The notes: generated from the sequence alone by a model not told the origin. Numbered from the stretch's first letter, positions 17,341-26,397 are shown. The stretch is 64,000 nucleotides of DNA from VRUE01 sp963788975 (GCA_963788975.1 CAWBIJ010000003.1:124001-188000); one strand, 5' to 3'. Made by a program: numbers and translations.

Positions 17341-18246
17341 TCACTCCTCCTCCGCTTCCTCCGCCAGCGCCAGCCGCACAGCCTCGTCGAACGATTCCGG
17401 GGAGATCCCGAACGGCACGGCACCGGAGGGATCGGTGACGACGGTCGGCGTCGTCAGGCCCTCGACGAGAGGCCGCGCGACGCTCGTGTCGACGGGTGTG
17501 ATGAGGCCAAGCCAGAGCGACGAGAGCCAGGGGTTGAGCAGCGGCACCCGCAGCTTGGGGCGCGGGCGCTTGCCCATCGCCAGCGCCATCCGGTCGAGCA
17601 TCTCCTCGTAGGAGAGGACGTCCGGGCCGCCGATCTGCACCTCCCGGCCCTCGGACGCGGTGACCTCGGGAGCGCGGCGCAGGTAATCGGTCGCGTCGTC
17701 GATGCCGATCGGTTGGGTCGGGGTGCGCAGCCAAGCCGGTGCGACCATCGCCGGCAGGCGGCCGACCAGGTGTCGCAGCGTCCGGTAGGACTCGCTGCCG
17801 GCGCCGACCACCATCGCCGCGCGGAAGTAAGTGAGCGGCGGCCCTTGTGCGGCCAGCGTCAGCGCCGTCTGGTGGCGGCTGCGCAGGTGCGTGGACGTCG
17901 CCGGGTCGCCCAGCCCACCGAGGTAGACGACGCGGCCGACGCCCTCCTCCCTCGCCATGCGGGCAAAGTTGAACGCGCCCTGCCGCTCACGCTGCGAGTA
18001 CCCGGAGCCGCCGCCCATCGCGTGCACCAGGTAATAGGCAACGTCCACGTCCCGTCCCGCTCCGACCAGGGTTCGGGGGTCGGTGACGTCACCCTCGTGC
18101 AGCTCCAGGCCCTGGGCCTCCAGACCGGCGGCGCGACCACGGTCGCGGACCAGACACCTGACCTGCGCATCCGACTCGGCCAGCGATGCGGCGAGGCGGG
18201 CGCCGACGAACCCGGTTGCTCCGGCGATGAGTGCGCTGAACGCGAT
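17341..18246 (-). CDS. NAD(P)-binding SDR-family protein (atypical SDR) with apparent ATC start
   Basis: The 301-residue frame starts ATC-GCG-TTC and encodes the Rossmann motif GATGFVG at residues 9-15, then RCLVRDRGRA, EGDVTD, VDVAYYLVHAMG and VVYLGGLG. This is the pattern of NAD(P)H-binding atypical SDRs (NmrA/YwnB-like). A TAG stop lies six codons before the ATC, and no ATG, GTG or TTG lies between that stop and the Rossmann motif. A canonical start inside the gene (V/M further on) would remove the cofactor site. The ATC lies 6 nt after TAGCCT. Either ATC is used on a leaderless mRNA, or an ATG has been mutated or misread. Substrate unknown. Confidence 0.6.
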   Translation of the reverse strand: MAFSALIAGATGFVGARLAASLAESDAQVRCLVRDRGRAAGLEAQGLELHEGDVTDPRTLVGAGRDVDVAYYLVHAMGGGSGYSQRERQGAFNFARMAREEGVGRVVYLGGLGDPATSTHLRSRHQTALTLAAQGPPLTYFRAAMVVGAGSESYRTLRHLVGRLPAMVAPAWLRTPTQPIGIDDATDYLRRAPEVTASEGREVQIGGPDVLSYEEMLDRMALAMGKRPRPKLRVPLLNPWLSSLWLGLITPVDTSVARPLVEGLTTPTVVTDPSGAVPFGISPESFDEAVRLALAEEAEEE

Positions 18247-18258
18247 CCGCCAAGGCTA
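18247..18258 (-). promoter_or_regulatory. -10 box and 6-nt spacer before an ATC codon
   Basis: TAGCCT followed by TGGCGG leads directly to the ATC that would open the SDR frame. No -35 match is obvious and there is no Shine-Dalgarno. Confidence 0.4.
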
Positions 18259-18295
18259 GCCGCACGGCGCATCTGCCCAGGAAGCGGACGCCAGC

Positions 18296-19144
18296 TCAGC
18301 CCCGCGTGCCGCCGCCGCGCCCGTCCGACGACCAACCCGGCCCGCGGAAGACGTAACCAAAGCGCTCTCGCCAGCCGCTCGCGTCGCGCACGTCGCGGAT
18401 CAGCGCCGAGAACTCGTGGAAGGCGACACGAGTCGGGCGGAAGGTGCGGATGTTCTGGGTGAGGCCGTAGCGAGGCCGCTCGGTCTCACCCTGGAAGCTG
18501 CCGAAGATCCGGTCCCAGACGATCAGGATGCCGCCGTAGTTGCGGTCGAGGTAGACCTCGTTGGCGCCGTGGTGGACGCGGTGGTGCGAGGGCGTGTTGA
18601 GCACGTACTCGAGCGGCGCTGGCAGCTTCTTCACCCGCTCGGTGTGGATCCAGAACTGGTAGATCAGGCTGACCGCCTGCGCCGTGAGGATCATCCAGGG
18701 CGCGAAGCCGAGCAGCGCCAGTGGCGCCCAAAACGGCAGCGCCGTCATCGGCGTCCAGGTCTGGCGCAGCGCGGTCGAGAGGTTGTAGTGCTGGGAGGAG
18801 TGGTGGACGACGTGGCTGGCCCAGAAGACGCGCACCTCGTGGTGGATGCGATGGAACCAGTAGTAGGCGAGGTCGTCGGCGAGGAAGAGCAGGACGTAGG
18901 TCCACCACTGATCGGCCGGCATCCGCAACGGGGTCAGCTCGTAAAGGCCGGCGTAGATGAAGACGACGCCGAGCTTCCAAACCGCGTTGATCGCGACGTT
19001 GCCGCCGCCCATCGCCAGGCTGGTGCGCGTGTCGCGCGACTCGTAGCCGACCAGCTCCTCGTCCCGCGCGTACTTGAACGAGAGCATCTCGACCACGAGG
19101 AGCAGGACGAAGGCCGGGATCGCGTAGATGATCAGGTCGATCAC
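18296..19144 (-). CDS. Sterol desaturase / fatty acid hydroxylase superfamily protein
   Basis: The product has 282 residues, with hydrophobic segments at about 3-20, 48-67, 80-95 and 130-165. The three histidine clusters that bind the di-iron centre are in order: FHRIHH (97-102), HVVHHSSQHY (111-120) and HHRVHH (187-192). This is the pattern of ERG3-type C-5 sterol desaturases and related membrane hydroxylases, which use oxygen and reducing equivalents to hydroxylate or desaturate lipids. The substrate (hopanoid, carotenoid or fatty acyl) cannot be inferred. The start is GTG, 8 nt after TACATT. It is transcribed divergently from the next small secreted gene. Confidence 0.85.
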   Translation of the reverse strand: MIDLIIYAIPAFVLLLVVEMLSFKYARDEELVGYESRDTRTSLAMGGGNVAINAVWKLGVVFIYAGLYELTPLRMPADQWWTYVLLFLADDLAYYWFHRIHHEVRVFWASHVVHHSSQHYNLSTALRQTWTPMTALPFWAPLALLGFAPWMILTAQAVSLIYQFWIHTERVKKLPAPLEYVLNTPSHHRVHHGANEVYLDRNYGGILIVWDRIFGSFQGETERPRYGLTQNIRTFRPTRVAFHEFSALIRDVRDASGWRERFGYVFRGPGWSSDGRGGGTRG

Positions 19145-19177
19145 AAGGCGGGAATGTAGCTCCTATGCTTTCGGTCG

Positions 19178-19537
19178 GTGCAGGCTTCGCGACCCGCAAC
19201 GACAGGCATCAGGGGGATGGCGGCGACGCTTCTCCTTGCCGGGGCATTCGCCCTCGCCGGGGATGACTCGAGCTCGGCCGCCTACTGGCGCGAGTGCGGC
19301 AGCCAGCCGAATCCCGGGGCCGGCTGGTACGACGTCAAGGCGCACGGCATCCGCTGTGGGAAAGCCCGCCGCGTCGCTCGCCTCTACACCGCCGAGATCT
19401 TCGCCGGGTACCAGGACCCCAGCCCCGACGGGTTCACCTGTCAGCGAAACCGGGTGGGCTACGAGCTGGCCCGGGTCGCCTGCCGGCGAGTCGAGGACGG
19501 CAGGACGCAGAAGGTCCGCTTCAGCTACGGGGCCTGA
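19178..19537 (+). CDS. Small secreted protein with conserved cysteines
   Basis: The product has 119 residues: a signal peptide (hydrophobic MAATLLLAGAFALAG) and a mature domain with four cysteines (YWRECGS, GIRCGKARRVA, GFTCQRN, RVACRR). These probably form two disulfides. The C-G-KARRVA motif recurs in short uncharacterised actinobacterial exported domains. The GTG at 19178 lies 8 nt after TATGCT. An ATG 13 codons later sits directly after AGGGGG and is an alternative. Function unknown. Confidence 0.6.
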   Translation: MQASRPATTGIRGMAATLLLAGAFALAGDDSSSAAYWRECGSQPNPGAGWYDVKAHGIRCGKARRVARLYTAEIFAGYQDPSPDGFTCQRNRVGYELARVACRRVEDGRTQKVRFSYGA

Positions 19538-19559
19538 ACCCCGCGGCTACGCTGAAGGC

Positions 19560-19997
19560 ATCGGCAAGGTCCTCTACACGGCAGAAGCGCATGTCACCGG
19601 CGGCAGGATCGCCGGGCACGGTCGCACCAGCGACGGCCTGCTGGAGGTCGATCTCCGCACGCCGCCCGAGCTGGGCGGCGACGGTGACGGGACCAATCCC
19701 GAGCAGCTCTTCGCCGTCGGCTACGCAGCCTGCTTCGAGAGCGCCCTGGCCGCGGTCGCCCGCAGGCAGAAGCTCGAGGTCGAGGACGTCGAGGTCGAGT
19801 CCAAGGTGATGCTGACCACCGGCGAGGAACGCAGCTTCACCATCGCCGTCGAGCTCGCGGTGACCCTGCCCTCCCTGGAGAAAGCGGCCGCGGCCGAGCT
19901 GGTCACAGCAGCCCACAAGGTCTGCCCCTACTCGAACGCGACCCGGGGCAACATCGACATCACCCTGACCGCCAACGGCGCCCCCGTCGACGCCTGA
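19560..19997 (+). CDS. ohr: Organic hydroperoxide resistance protein (OsmC/Ohr family) with apparent ATC start
   Basis: The 145-residue product matches Ohr over its whole length: KVLYTAEAHVTGGR start, GHGRTSDGLLEVDL, GTNPEQLFAVGYAACFESAL and AHKVCPYSNATRGNIDI. Both redox cysteines are present (Cys58 and Cys122). They reduce organic peroxides with a lipoylated or thiol partner. No ATG, GTG or TTG lies at or near the family N-terminus. The in-frame ATC at 19560 gives exactly the expected M-x-KVLYTAEA start and lies 6 nt after TACGCT. Upstream in-frame starts would run antisense-like through the preceding gene and add unrelated residues. Confidence 0.75.
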   Translation: MGKVLYTAEAHVTGGRIAGHGRTSDGLLEVDLRTPPELGGDGDGTNPEQLFAVGYAACFESALAAVARRQKLEVEDVEVESKVMLTTGEERSFTIAVELAVTLPSLEKAAAAELVTAAHKVCPYSNATRGNIDITLTANGAPVDA

Positions 19998-20116
19998 GGC
20001 GGACCGGCTCTGTCGAATCTGGCATATGGGAAGCTGGACCGATGAGCGGGGCCTGAGTCAACGGTGCGACCTAATTTCCTCCACCGGTGCTGAGTATTTG
20101 GCGCTAGCGTTTGCAT

Positions 20117-21991
20117 TTGATGGCGGGGGAGGTCAAACCTGATTCGCGATCTCGCGACGCGGCAGCGAGCGCCATCCAAGCCGCGTTCAAGCGTCGCGCC
20201 GACCGGCTCGAGAAGCGCGCCGGCCGCATCGCGCGGCGCAGTGCCTCCGGCCTCGAAATTGGGTCCCAGCGATACCACGACCCGGACATATGGGGGCCCC
20301 ACCACGAACTCCGCAGTGCACCGACCGGTTCCGTCGACGAGGCGTACCGACACACCGCTCGCCTCCTCGCTGAGCTGGATTCGCACCTAAACGAACACGA
20401 CATCTCCGTGGAGCAGGTCATCTGCCTGACCGAGGCCCTGCAACGCCCGTCCCTGTACGTGCAGCGATGCGTCGAGCACGTCGCCTTCCCCACTCAGGGC
20501 GGGCAACGCTGGACCAGGGACCTCCAGATTCGGATCCCGGACACGGCGATTCCCGCTGCGACCTCGCGGCGCATCGCGCTGCTCGGCCAGTACGTCCGTC
20601 GTCACCTGCCCGACTTCGCCGCGTTCGATTGCGAGGACCGCAGGCTCAGCCTGTTGACGCGAGACCAGCATGCCCTGGCCCTTGCCAAGGCAGTGCTTGA
20701 CCGGCAGATGGACAGCCTCCCGGAGGGCACCGCCGCTCGGCTGAGTGACGTAGATGCGCAGGCCGCATACGAACTGCTTCGATCTCGCTTGCTGGACTTC
20801 ATGACGGCGGTGGGCGATTTCCCCGATCCGGCGCGGGCGGCAATGGCAGTGGTCGTGCCCTACGCGCATCTCCTGGACATGTTCGGATTGCCGCGCGAGC
20901 AGGCGGCGCCGCGGATCGCTGACCTAGCAGGCAAGCTCGCAGAGCTGCTCGACAGCATGCCGTATCTGGCCTGGATTCAGGCGGGCGCGGGCGAGATCAT
21001 CAACCTGCGGGTGACGTACTCGACTCGGGACCCCAAGCACAACCCGGCCTATGACGGATCAATGCCACCCGCCCGCCTGGCGCCCGAAGACTCCTACTCA
21101 TCCCTACGCGCAGATATCTATCGGGATCTCGGGCTCGGCCCGATCAAACACGAATTCGACGCGCCCGGCCCGAGACACGTCGGCAGCTACTCGTTCATGA
21201 TCGAGCCGCCCGAGAGGACGTCGCTCATGTATCTCGACTGGGAGACCGGCAACAGCCTCGATCGCGACGAACTGGCCACCTGCTCCCTCGACAGCGTGTA
21301 CCTGCCCGACGACGACCACAGCGGCGGCATCGCGTCACCATCGTCTGGAGCGCGCGTCCGCGCCTTCCTGCGAGTGTCACCACACCAGCGCGTGCAGATC
21401 CTCGCCGCGGCGGTGCTCAACCTGGTTGTCGTCTGGCTGATGAGGGACGGCCGCGTCCCCGGTCACTTCGGCGATCCGGTCCAGGGCTTCATCCTCGCCG
21501 CCCCCTCAGGCTTGATTGCCTATCTGGTGAGCCAGCAGCGCCACTACTACGCCTACCCGATGCGCCGGCAGCGAGGCATCCTCTGGGGCTATCTGGCGGT
21601 CAGCATCCTGTTCCTGATCACGGTGGCGCTTAGCGAGCAGGACGGGCCGATCGAATATCACGAGCTGAACTCAGTGGCCACGGTCGCGGCTTGGACCCTC
21701 TTCGTCAGCAGCGTGGCAGTGTTCTTCTGGTACCTGCCATTGGGCTTCGGTTTCAACTGGATTGTCGCGTTCTTCACCAGACGTCAATGGGCGAAGAGCG
21801 AGAAGTACGCCCAGAAGTGGGAAGCGTACGTCGTGGTCTATCAACGATACGGTCGCGTGGTCTTCTACCTAGTCGCAGTGGCCACCCTGGCAGCAATCGG
21901 GTTCCTCCTAAGCACATGGGATGACAGTCCGTCGGATCCGCAGACGCCGCCCAAGGCGCCCTCGGTTCTGGTGCGTGGCCAGCGCCAATAG
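20117..21991 (+). CDS. Large protein of unknown function with C-terminal membrane domain
   Basis: The product has about 624 residues. The first 400 are soluble and rich in charged residues and helices, with no signal peptide and no motif I recognise. Features include a basic N-terminus (about residues 1-45), PDIWGPHHEL, ICLTEAL and a conserved-looking YSFMIEPPERTSLMYLDWE near 360-380. Residues 410-620 contain five hydrophobic segments (about 418-434, 443-460, 483-502, 516-540 and 580-602). TTG at 20117 lies 6 nt after TAGCGT, and an ATG follows at 20120; either could be the start. The gene stands alone between ohr and tRNA-Arg. A receptor or transporter-linked role would be a guess. Confidence 0.6.
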   Translation: MMAGEVKPDSRSRDAAASAIQAAFKRRADRLEKRAGRIARRSASGLEIGSQRYHDPDIWGPHHELRSAPTGSVDEAYRHTARLLAELDSHLNEHDISVEQVICLTEALQRPSLYVQRCVEHVAFPTQGGQRWTRDLQIRIPDTAIPAATSRRIALLGQYVRRHLPDFAAFDCEDRRLSLLTRDQHALALAKAVLDRQMDSLPEGTAARLSDVDAQAAYELLRSRLLDFMTAVGDFPDPARAAMAVVVPYAHLLDMFGLPREQAAPRIADLAGKLAELLDSMPYLAWIQAGAGEIINLRVTYSTRDPKHNPAYDGSMPPARLAPEDSYSSLRADIYRDLGLGPIKHEFDAPGPRHVGSYSFMIEPPERTSLMYLDWETGNSLDRDELATCSLDSVYLPDDDHSGGIASPSSGARVRAFLRVSPHQRVQILAAAVLNLVVVWLMRDGRVPGHFGDPVQGFILAAPSGLIAYLVSQQRHYYAYPMRRQRGILWGYLAVSILFLITVALSEQDGPIEYHELNSVATVAAWTLFVSSVAVFFWYLPLGFGFNWIVAFFTRRQWAKSEKYAQKWEAYVVVYQRYGRVVFYLVAVATLAAIGFLLSTWDDSPSDPQTPPKAPSVLVRGQRQ

Positions 21992-22014
21992 CCTTGCACC
22001 TGACTACGGATCAG

Positions 22015-22087
22015 CGCCCCCGGCTGGATTCGAACCAGCGACCATCGGCTTAGAAGGCCGGTGCTCTGTCCACTGAGCTACGGGGGC
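22015..22087 (-). tRNA. tRNA-Arg (TCT)
   Basis: Acceptor GCCCCCG/CGGGGGC, anticodon loop CTTCTAA (TCT) and T-loop TTCGAAT. One mismatch (C-A) is seen at the top of the anticodon stem. No encoded CCA. Confidence 0.93.
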
Positions 22088-22179
22088 GGGCAAGAGCAAG
22101 ATTAGGCCCTGCTTTGTATGACTGCGTTCGCTGGCTCTGAGCGCCACAAACAGCGAACTGAGGCGTAGGATCGCGGGCG

Positions 22180-22983
22180 ATGCCAACGGTCGATGCAGGC
22201 GGAACCGAGCTGCACTACCTCCGCGCCGGCGAGGGTGAGCCGCTGCTGCTGATCCAGGGGATGAGCGCGACCCACATGGCCTGGGGTCGTCCCTTCCTCG
22301 ACGAGCTCGAGCGCAGCTTCGACTGCATCGTCTTCGACAACCGCGGCATGGGTCTCTCCGGCCAGGCCGAGCTGCCCTTCACCACCGCCGACATGGCCGG
22401 CGACACGGCAGCACTGCTCGACGCGCTGGAGATCGAGACCGCCCACGTGGTCGGCATCTCGATGGGCGGGATGATCGCCCAGGAGCTGGCCCTCGCCCAC
22501 CCTGAGCGGATCCGCACGCTGACGATCGGCGCCAGCTACTGCGGCGGGCCGCAGGGGACGCTGATGACGCCCGAGGACCTGCAGCTGCTCGGCACCGCCT
22601 ACGCCTCCGGCGAGCCCGAGCAGGTCTTCCGCGCGATGTGGGAGATCAACCTCTCCCCCGGCTTCCGCGAAGACGACTCGCGCTTCGCCGCCTTCGTCGA
22701 GATGGGCTCGGCGTTGCCCGCCCCGCAGCCGGTTGTCCTGCAGCAGATGCGCGCCTGCGCCGAACACGACACGCACGAGCGCCTCGACCAGATCTCCCTC
22801 CCCACCATGGTCATCCACGGCGACGTCGACCGCCTGCTCGGCTACGACAACGGCCGCGAGATCGCAGCCCTGATCCCGTCGGCGCGCCTGGAGACGCTCG
22901 AGGGCGTCGGCCACATGTTCTGGTGGGAGCAGCCCCAGCGCTCGGCGGAGCTGATCCGCGAGCACGCGCTCGCCCCGGTCTGA
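22180..22983 (+). CDS. Alpha/beta hydrolase
   Basis: The product has 267 residues with a classical alpha/beta-hydrolase layout: oxyanion region LLLIQGMSATHMAW, DNRGMGLS, nucleophile elbow GISMGG (Ser94), acid GDVDRLLG and histidine GVGHMFW near the C-terminus. All three catalytic residues are present. It may act on an ester, lactone or similar bond; the substrate is unknown. The cytoplasmic enzyme starts at an ATG 8 nt after TAGGAT without a Shine-Dalgarno. The stop is separated by seven bases from the convergent membrane glycosyltransferase-like gene. Confidence 0.85.
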   Translation: MPTVDAGGTELHYLRAGEGEPLLLIQGMSATHMAWGRPFLDELERSFDCIVFDNRGMGLSGQAELPFTTADMAGDTAALLDALEIETAHVVGISMGGMIAQELALAHPERIRTLTIGASYCGGPQGTLMTPEDLQLLGTAYASGEPEQVFRAMWEINLSPGFREDDSRFAAFVEMGSALPAPQPVVLQQMRACAEHDTHERLDQISLPTMVIHGDVDRLLGYDNGREIAALIPSARLETLEGVGHMFWWEQPQRSAELIREHALAPV

Positions 22984-22990
22984 GCGGCGC

Positions 22991-25167
22991 TCAGCCTTCG
23001 TCGAGCTCGGCGCAGCCGGCCGGGTCGAGCTCGCCGTTGACCTTGAAGACGTAGTCGGGCTGCGGCGTGATGTCGGGCTCGGCGATAATCTGCTCCACCG
23101 CCGGGTCGATCCTGCAGCCAGTAGTAGATCCGGTACCAGTAGGGAGAGTCGAAGGCGTCGACGGTGAAGCGGCTGACGATCAGGAAGTCGTAGTCGCCCT
23201 CGTTGACCTGGCGGCGGAACTGCTCGCAGCTGGTTGGCAGTCGGTAGGTCCCATCCGGCCCCTCGACGCCGATGTACTGGACGTAGTTGTCGAGGTTGCG
23301 GCCGTAGAAGCCGTACTGGCCGAAGAAGATCTCGCCCGAGCCGGCGATCCCGATCCGCTTGTCGTGCTGGTTGTGGGCGAAGGTATAGGCCTTCTGCGGC
23401 CCGCCGTCCTGCAGGAAGGGCGTCGTTTTCTCGTAGTGGTGCTTGTAGTACTGGACCTCCTGGGCGCGGCCGAGGACGACCGCGAAGAGGAGGATCCGCC
23501 GCCGCCGTCCCGGCGACCAGCCCGCGGCTGACCTGTCGCCGCCCGCGCAGCATCGTCAGCGCCGCCGGCGCCCAGACCAGGGCCAGGGTGAGGAAGATCG
23601 TGCCGACGATGTAGCCCGGGTACCAGCGCGGCGTGGTCAGGACCATGATCGCGAAGACGCCGGTGAGGAAGAGCAGGGTCTGCCAGGCGCGGCTGTCGGG
23701 CGCTCGCAGCGGCCGCGCGATCGGCAGCAGCGCCAGGGCGAGCAGAAGTCCCGGCATCAGGTAGCGGGTGTTGGTGAAGAAGCCGGTCGGCGAGCCTTCC
23801 TGGCCCGCCGCGGTCAGCGGCGTGAAGATGTAGACGGCCGCAGTGAGCAAGGCGGCGCCGGCAAGCACGCGCAGGATCTGGTTGCGGGAGCGCACCGCGA
23901 TGTAGACGGCCGCGGCGACGGCACAGATCAGGATCAGCGGCCAGAGCGGCCCGAGCGCGTTCTCGAGCTGGGGGAAGAACCACTTGCGGTAGATCGTCGG
24001 CTCGGTCAGGTAGTCGGCGACGGCGAAGCGCGGCCGCGGGTCGAGCGGCATCTGGTCGGGCCGCGGCAGGTTCAGCGGCCCCCAGCCGATCTGCGGGATC
24101 GGGTTGCCGCCGGTGTGGATCGCCGCCCGCACGTACCAGTAGCCGCCGACGACGAAGGCAGGGATGCCGATCGCCGCGGCCGTCATCAGCCGCCGCCCGG
24201 CGCCGCTGACGAGGACCATGCCGACCGCGATCGCACCGACCGGGGCCAGCAGCGGCAGCTTCACCGAGACGGCGAGCCCAGCCGCGATCCCGGCCATGAT
24301 CAGCGGACCCTTGTCGAGCAGCGGCGCGTCGCGCTCCGGCGTGTCCTGCACCGCGCCGGCGTCAGGCGCGCGGCGCTGGTGGCCGTTGATCAGGAAGGCG
24401 GCGAAGGCGAGCAGGAAGGCGAGGCCCATGATGTCGTTGCGCCCCTCGCCGGGCTGGGTCTCGATCATCACCCCAGCCGAGAAGACCAGCGCCGAGGCGA
24501 CCAGCGTCGCCGGGCCGACCTTGTAGGGGCGGCCGACGCACCAGGCGGCGAGCAGGCCGATCGCCAGCCAGACGAGGTTGATCAGCGGCGAGAGCCAGTC
24601 GCTGTCGAAGAGGACGATGCCGGCGGCGTGGACCAGCTCCGAGCTGCCGGGGTAGAACCAGGCGGCGAGCCGCAGCGGGTCGGTGAAGTGCAGCGGCAGG
24701 ATCGTGCCCTCCTGCGCGATCCGGCCCGAGAACGGCATGTGGTACCAGGTCGTGTCGCCGCCGAACATGCCGTAGTCGAGCGCCTGCTGCGCCGGGAAGG
24801 TCCACTCGGCGACCACCCAGGAGGCGACCCCGAGCGCCAGCACCAGGGCGGCCGTCTGCGCCCGCGGCGCCTCGATTTCACGGCCGTCGCGCGGCGCCTG
24901 GCGCCAGCCGATCCAGGCGGCGAGCAAGCCGACGGCGATGCAGCCGACGATGGTCCAGCCCAGCGTCAGGATGCCCAGCGTGCCGAGCAGCTGCAGGGCG
25001 ATGATCAGCAGCGCGGTAGCGATCGTCAGGTCGGCGAGGCGGGCCAGCGCGCCGGAGAACTCGGGCACGATCCAGCGCCGCAGCCAGTAGGCACCGAGGC
25101 CGAGCGCGGAGAGGATGCCGATAACGGCGAGGCAGCCGCCGATGTAGGAGGCAAAGGACGGGGTCAC
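22991..25167 (-). pseudogene. Polytopic membrane GT-C-like glycosyltransferase, interrupted by two frameshifts
   Basis: The reading frame encodes about 12 hydrophobic segments. An early extracytoplasmic loop, DYGMFGGDTTWYHMPFSGR, has an acidic motif near a histidine, as in GT-C lipid-linked-sugar glycosyltransferases. After GRRQVSRGLVAGT (near 23,500) the conserved frame continues in another phase (RRILLFAVVLGRAQEVQYYK, then IGIAGSGEIFFGQYGFYGRN). Near 23,108 it shifts again to end in VFKVNGELDPAGCAELDEG and a stop at 22991. Read through both shifts, the protein is about 725 residues and looks intact. The interruptions are therefore recent mutations or sequence errors in GC-rich runs. The start is GTG, 9 nt after TAGCAT. 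Confidence 0.65.
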
Positions 25168-25221
25168 CGGCGCGAGATGCTATTCGCAGCGCCGGGCGGG
25201 CGGGTCCGCCTGCACCACGGG

Positions 25222-25834
25222 CTAGGAGGCGGCGGTGGGAATGCGGCAGGAGACGCCGGTGCCGGCCAAGCCGCAGTAGCCGTTCGGCACCTTGTGCAGG
25301 TACTGCTGGTGGTAGTCCTCGGCGTAGTAGAAGGGACCGGCAGGCTCGATCTCGGTCGTGACCGGCTCGTGGCCGGCGGCGCGCAGCGCCTCGTCGTAGG
25401 CGCGCCGCGCCATCTCCGCCGTCTCCTTCTGAGCGTCGCTCTTGAAGTAGATGCCGGAGCGGTACTGGGTGCCGACGTCGTTGCCCTGGCGCATGCCCTG
25501 GGTCGGGTCGTGCTCCTCGAAGAAGACCTTGAGCAGGTCGACGTAGGAGATCTTGGCCGGGTCGAAGGCGACGAGCACCGCCTCGGCGTGGCCGGTTCTG
25601 GCCGCTGCAGACCTCCTCGTAGGTCGGGTTCGGCGTGGTCCCGTTCATGTAGCCGACCGCGGTCGTGTAGACGCCGTCGAGGCCCCAGAAGAGTCGCTCG
25701 GCTCCCCAGAAGCAGCCGAGCGCGAAGTAGGCGTTCTCGATCCCCTCCGGGAAGGGTGGCTGCAGCGGCGTTCCAAGCACCGCGTGGCGCTCGGGCACCT
25801 CGAAGGCGGGCTCGCTGCGCCCCGGCAGGTTCAT
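25222..25834 (-). pseudogene. msrA: Peptide methionine sulfoxide reductase A, frameshifted
   Basis: The N-terminal part carries the MsrA active-site motif ALGCFWGAER and VYTTAVGYMNG, then PTYEEVCSG. One extra base near 25,595 throws the frame off. The continuation is in another phase: AEAVLVAFDPAKISYVDLL, FFEEHDPTQGMRQGNDVGTQYRSG, FYYAEDYHQQYL and NGYCGLAGTG with the recycling cysteine. Joined, the product would be a normal MsrA of about 200 residues that reduces Met-S-sulfoxide. It lies beside another frameshifted gene, so a local sequence-quality problem is as likely as true gene loss. Confidence 0.75.
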
Positions 25835-25859
25835 CGTCCCCTGACGTTACAGTGCGCCT

Positions 25860-26132
25860 ATCGGCTGCCTAGCGATCCTCCTCGCCCTGATTTCGCCGCG
25901 CCTGGCGCTGTTCGTCATCTTCCTGTTCAGCGACCTGCTCAGCCGCACCTTCGACAGCTGGTTTGTCCCCTTCCTCGGCTTCTTCCTGCTGCCCTGGACG
26001 ACTCTCGCCTACGCGCTGATGTGGAGCTCCTCGGACGGCGTCGTCGGTTTCGAGTGGTTCATCGTCGTCCTCGCCTTCCTCTTCGACCTCGGCGCCTATG
26101 CCGGCAGCGGGCGGCGGCGCTACGAGCGCTGA
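25860..26132 (+). CDS. Small (90-aa) membrane protein with apparent ATC start
   Basis: The frame encodes a GCLAILLALISPRLALFVIF opening, then FDSWFVPFLGFFLLPWTTLA, FEWFIVVLAFLFDLGAYAGS and a basic end GRRRYER. That makes three or four hydrophobic segments, as in a small family of actinobacterial membrane proteins whose members, from memory, begin MGCL. No ATG, GTG or TTG opens the frame. The ATC at 25860 gives the expected N-terminus and lies 6 nt after TACAGT. The gene would be missed by a caller that needs a canonical start. Function unknown. Confidence 0.55.
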   Translation: MGCLAILLALISPRLALFVIFLFSDLLSRTFDSWFVPFLGFFLLPWTTLAYALMWSSSDGVVGFEWFIVVLAFLFDLGAYAGSGRRRYER

Positions 26133-26133
26133 G

Positions 26134-26397
26134 CTACTCGGCTGGCAACGGGTAGGCGATACGGACGTGAGCCTTGCCCAGCGTCAGGAAGGGATAGTGC
26201 TTGGCCTCACCGCCCGCCAGGGGAGTGACCTCCACGTTGACGAGCGGAACGAAGCTCAGGTCCTCCCGGTTGAGCAGGTCGGAGAACCGACTTTGGTAGC
26301 CCTCGGGCGGCAGCTGCACCTCACCGACGATGTGCAACGCGTCTGTCTCGAAGACCACACGCTCGATTCGGTGCTCAACCCCGGTGGTCCCCTCCAC
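26134..26397 (-). CDS. Small conserved protein (DUF6812-like)
   Basis: The product has 87 residues with no signal or membrane segment. It contains RVVFETDALHIVGEVQLP, GYQSRFSDLLNRED and FVPLVNVEVTPL. This pattern is known to me from short uncharacterised beta-rich proteins in actinobacteria (DUF6812). The GTG at 26397 lies 8 nt after TATAGT, so a leaderless start is favoured over the TTG three codons upstream. The stop nearly abuts the stop of the convergent small membrane gene. Confidence 0.6.
   Translation of the reverse strand: MEGTTGVEHRIERVVFETDALHIVGEVQLPPEGYQSRFSDLLNREDLSFVPLVNVEVTPLAGGEAKHYPFLTLGKAHVRIAYPLPAE

Noticed and set aside
19128..19560. Upstream extension of the Ohr frame to earlier ATG/GTG codons
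   Set aside because: It would run through the preceding secreted-protein gene in another phase and add over 60 residues with no relation to the Ohr family.
22102..22990. Continuation of the glycosyltransferase-like frame to 22102
   Set aside because: After the frameshift near 23,500 this phase is a shadow of the alpha/beta hydrolase on the other strand. The conserved tail ends at 22991 in another phase.
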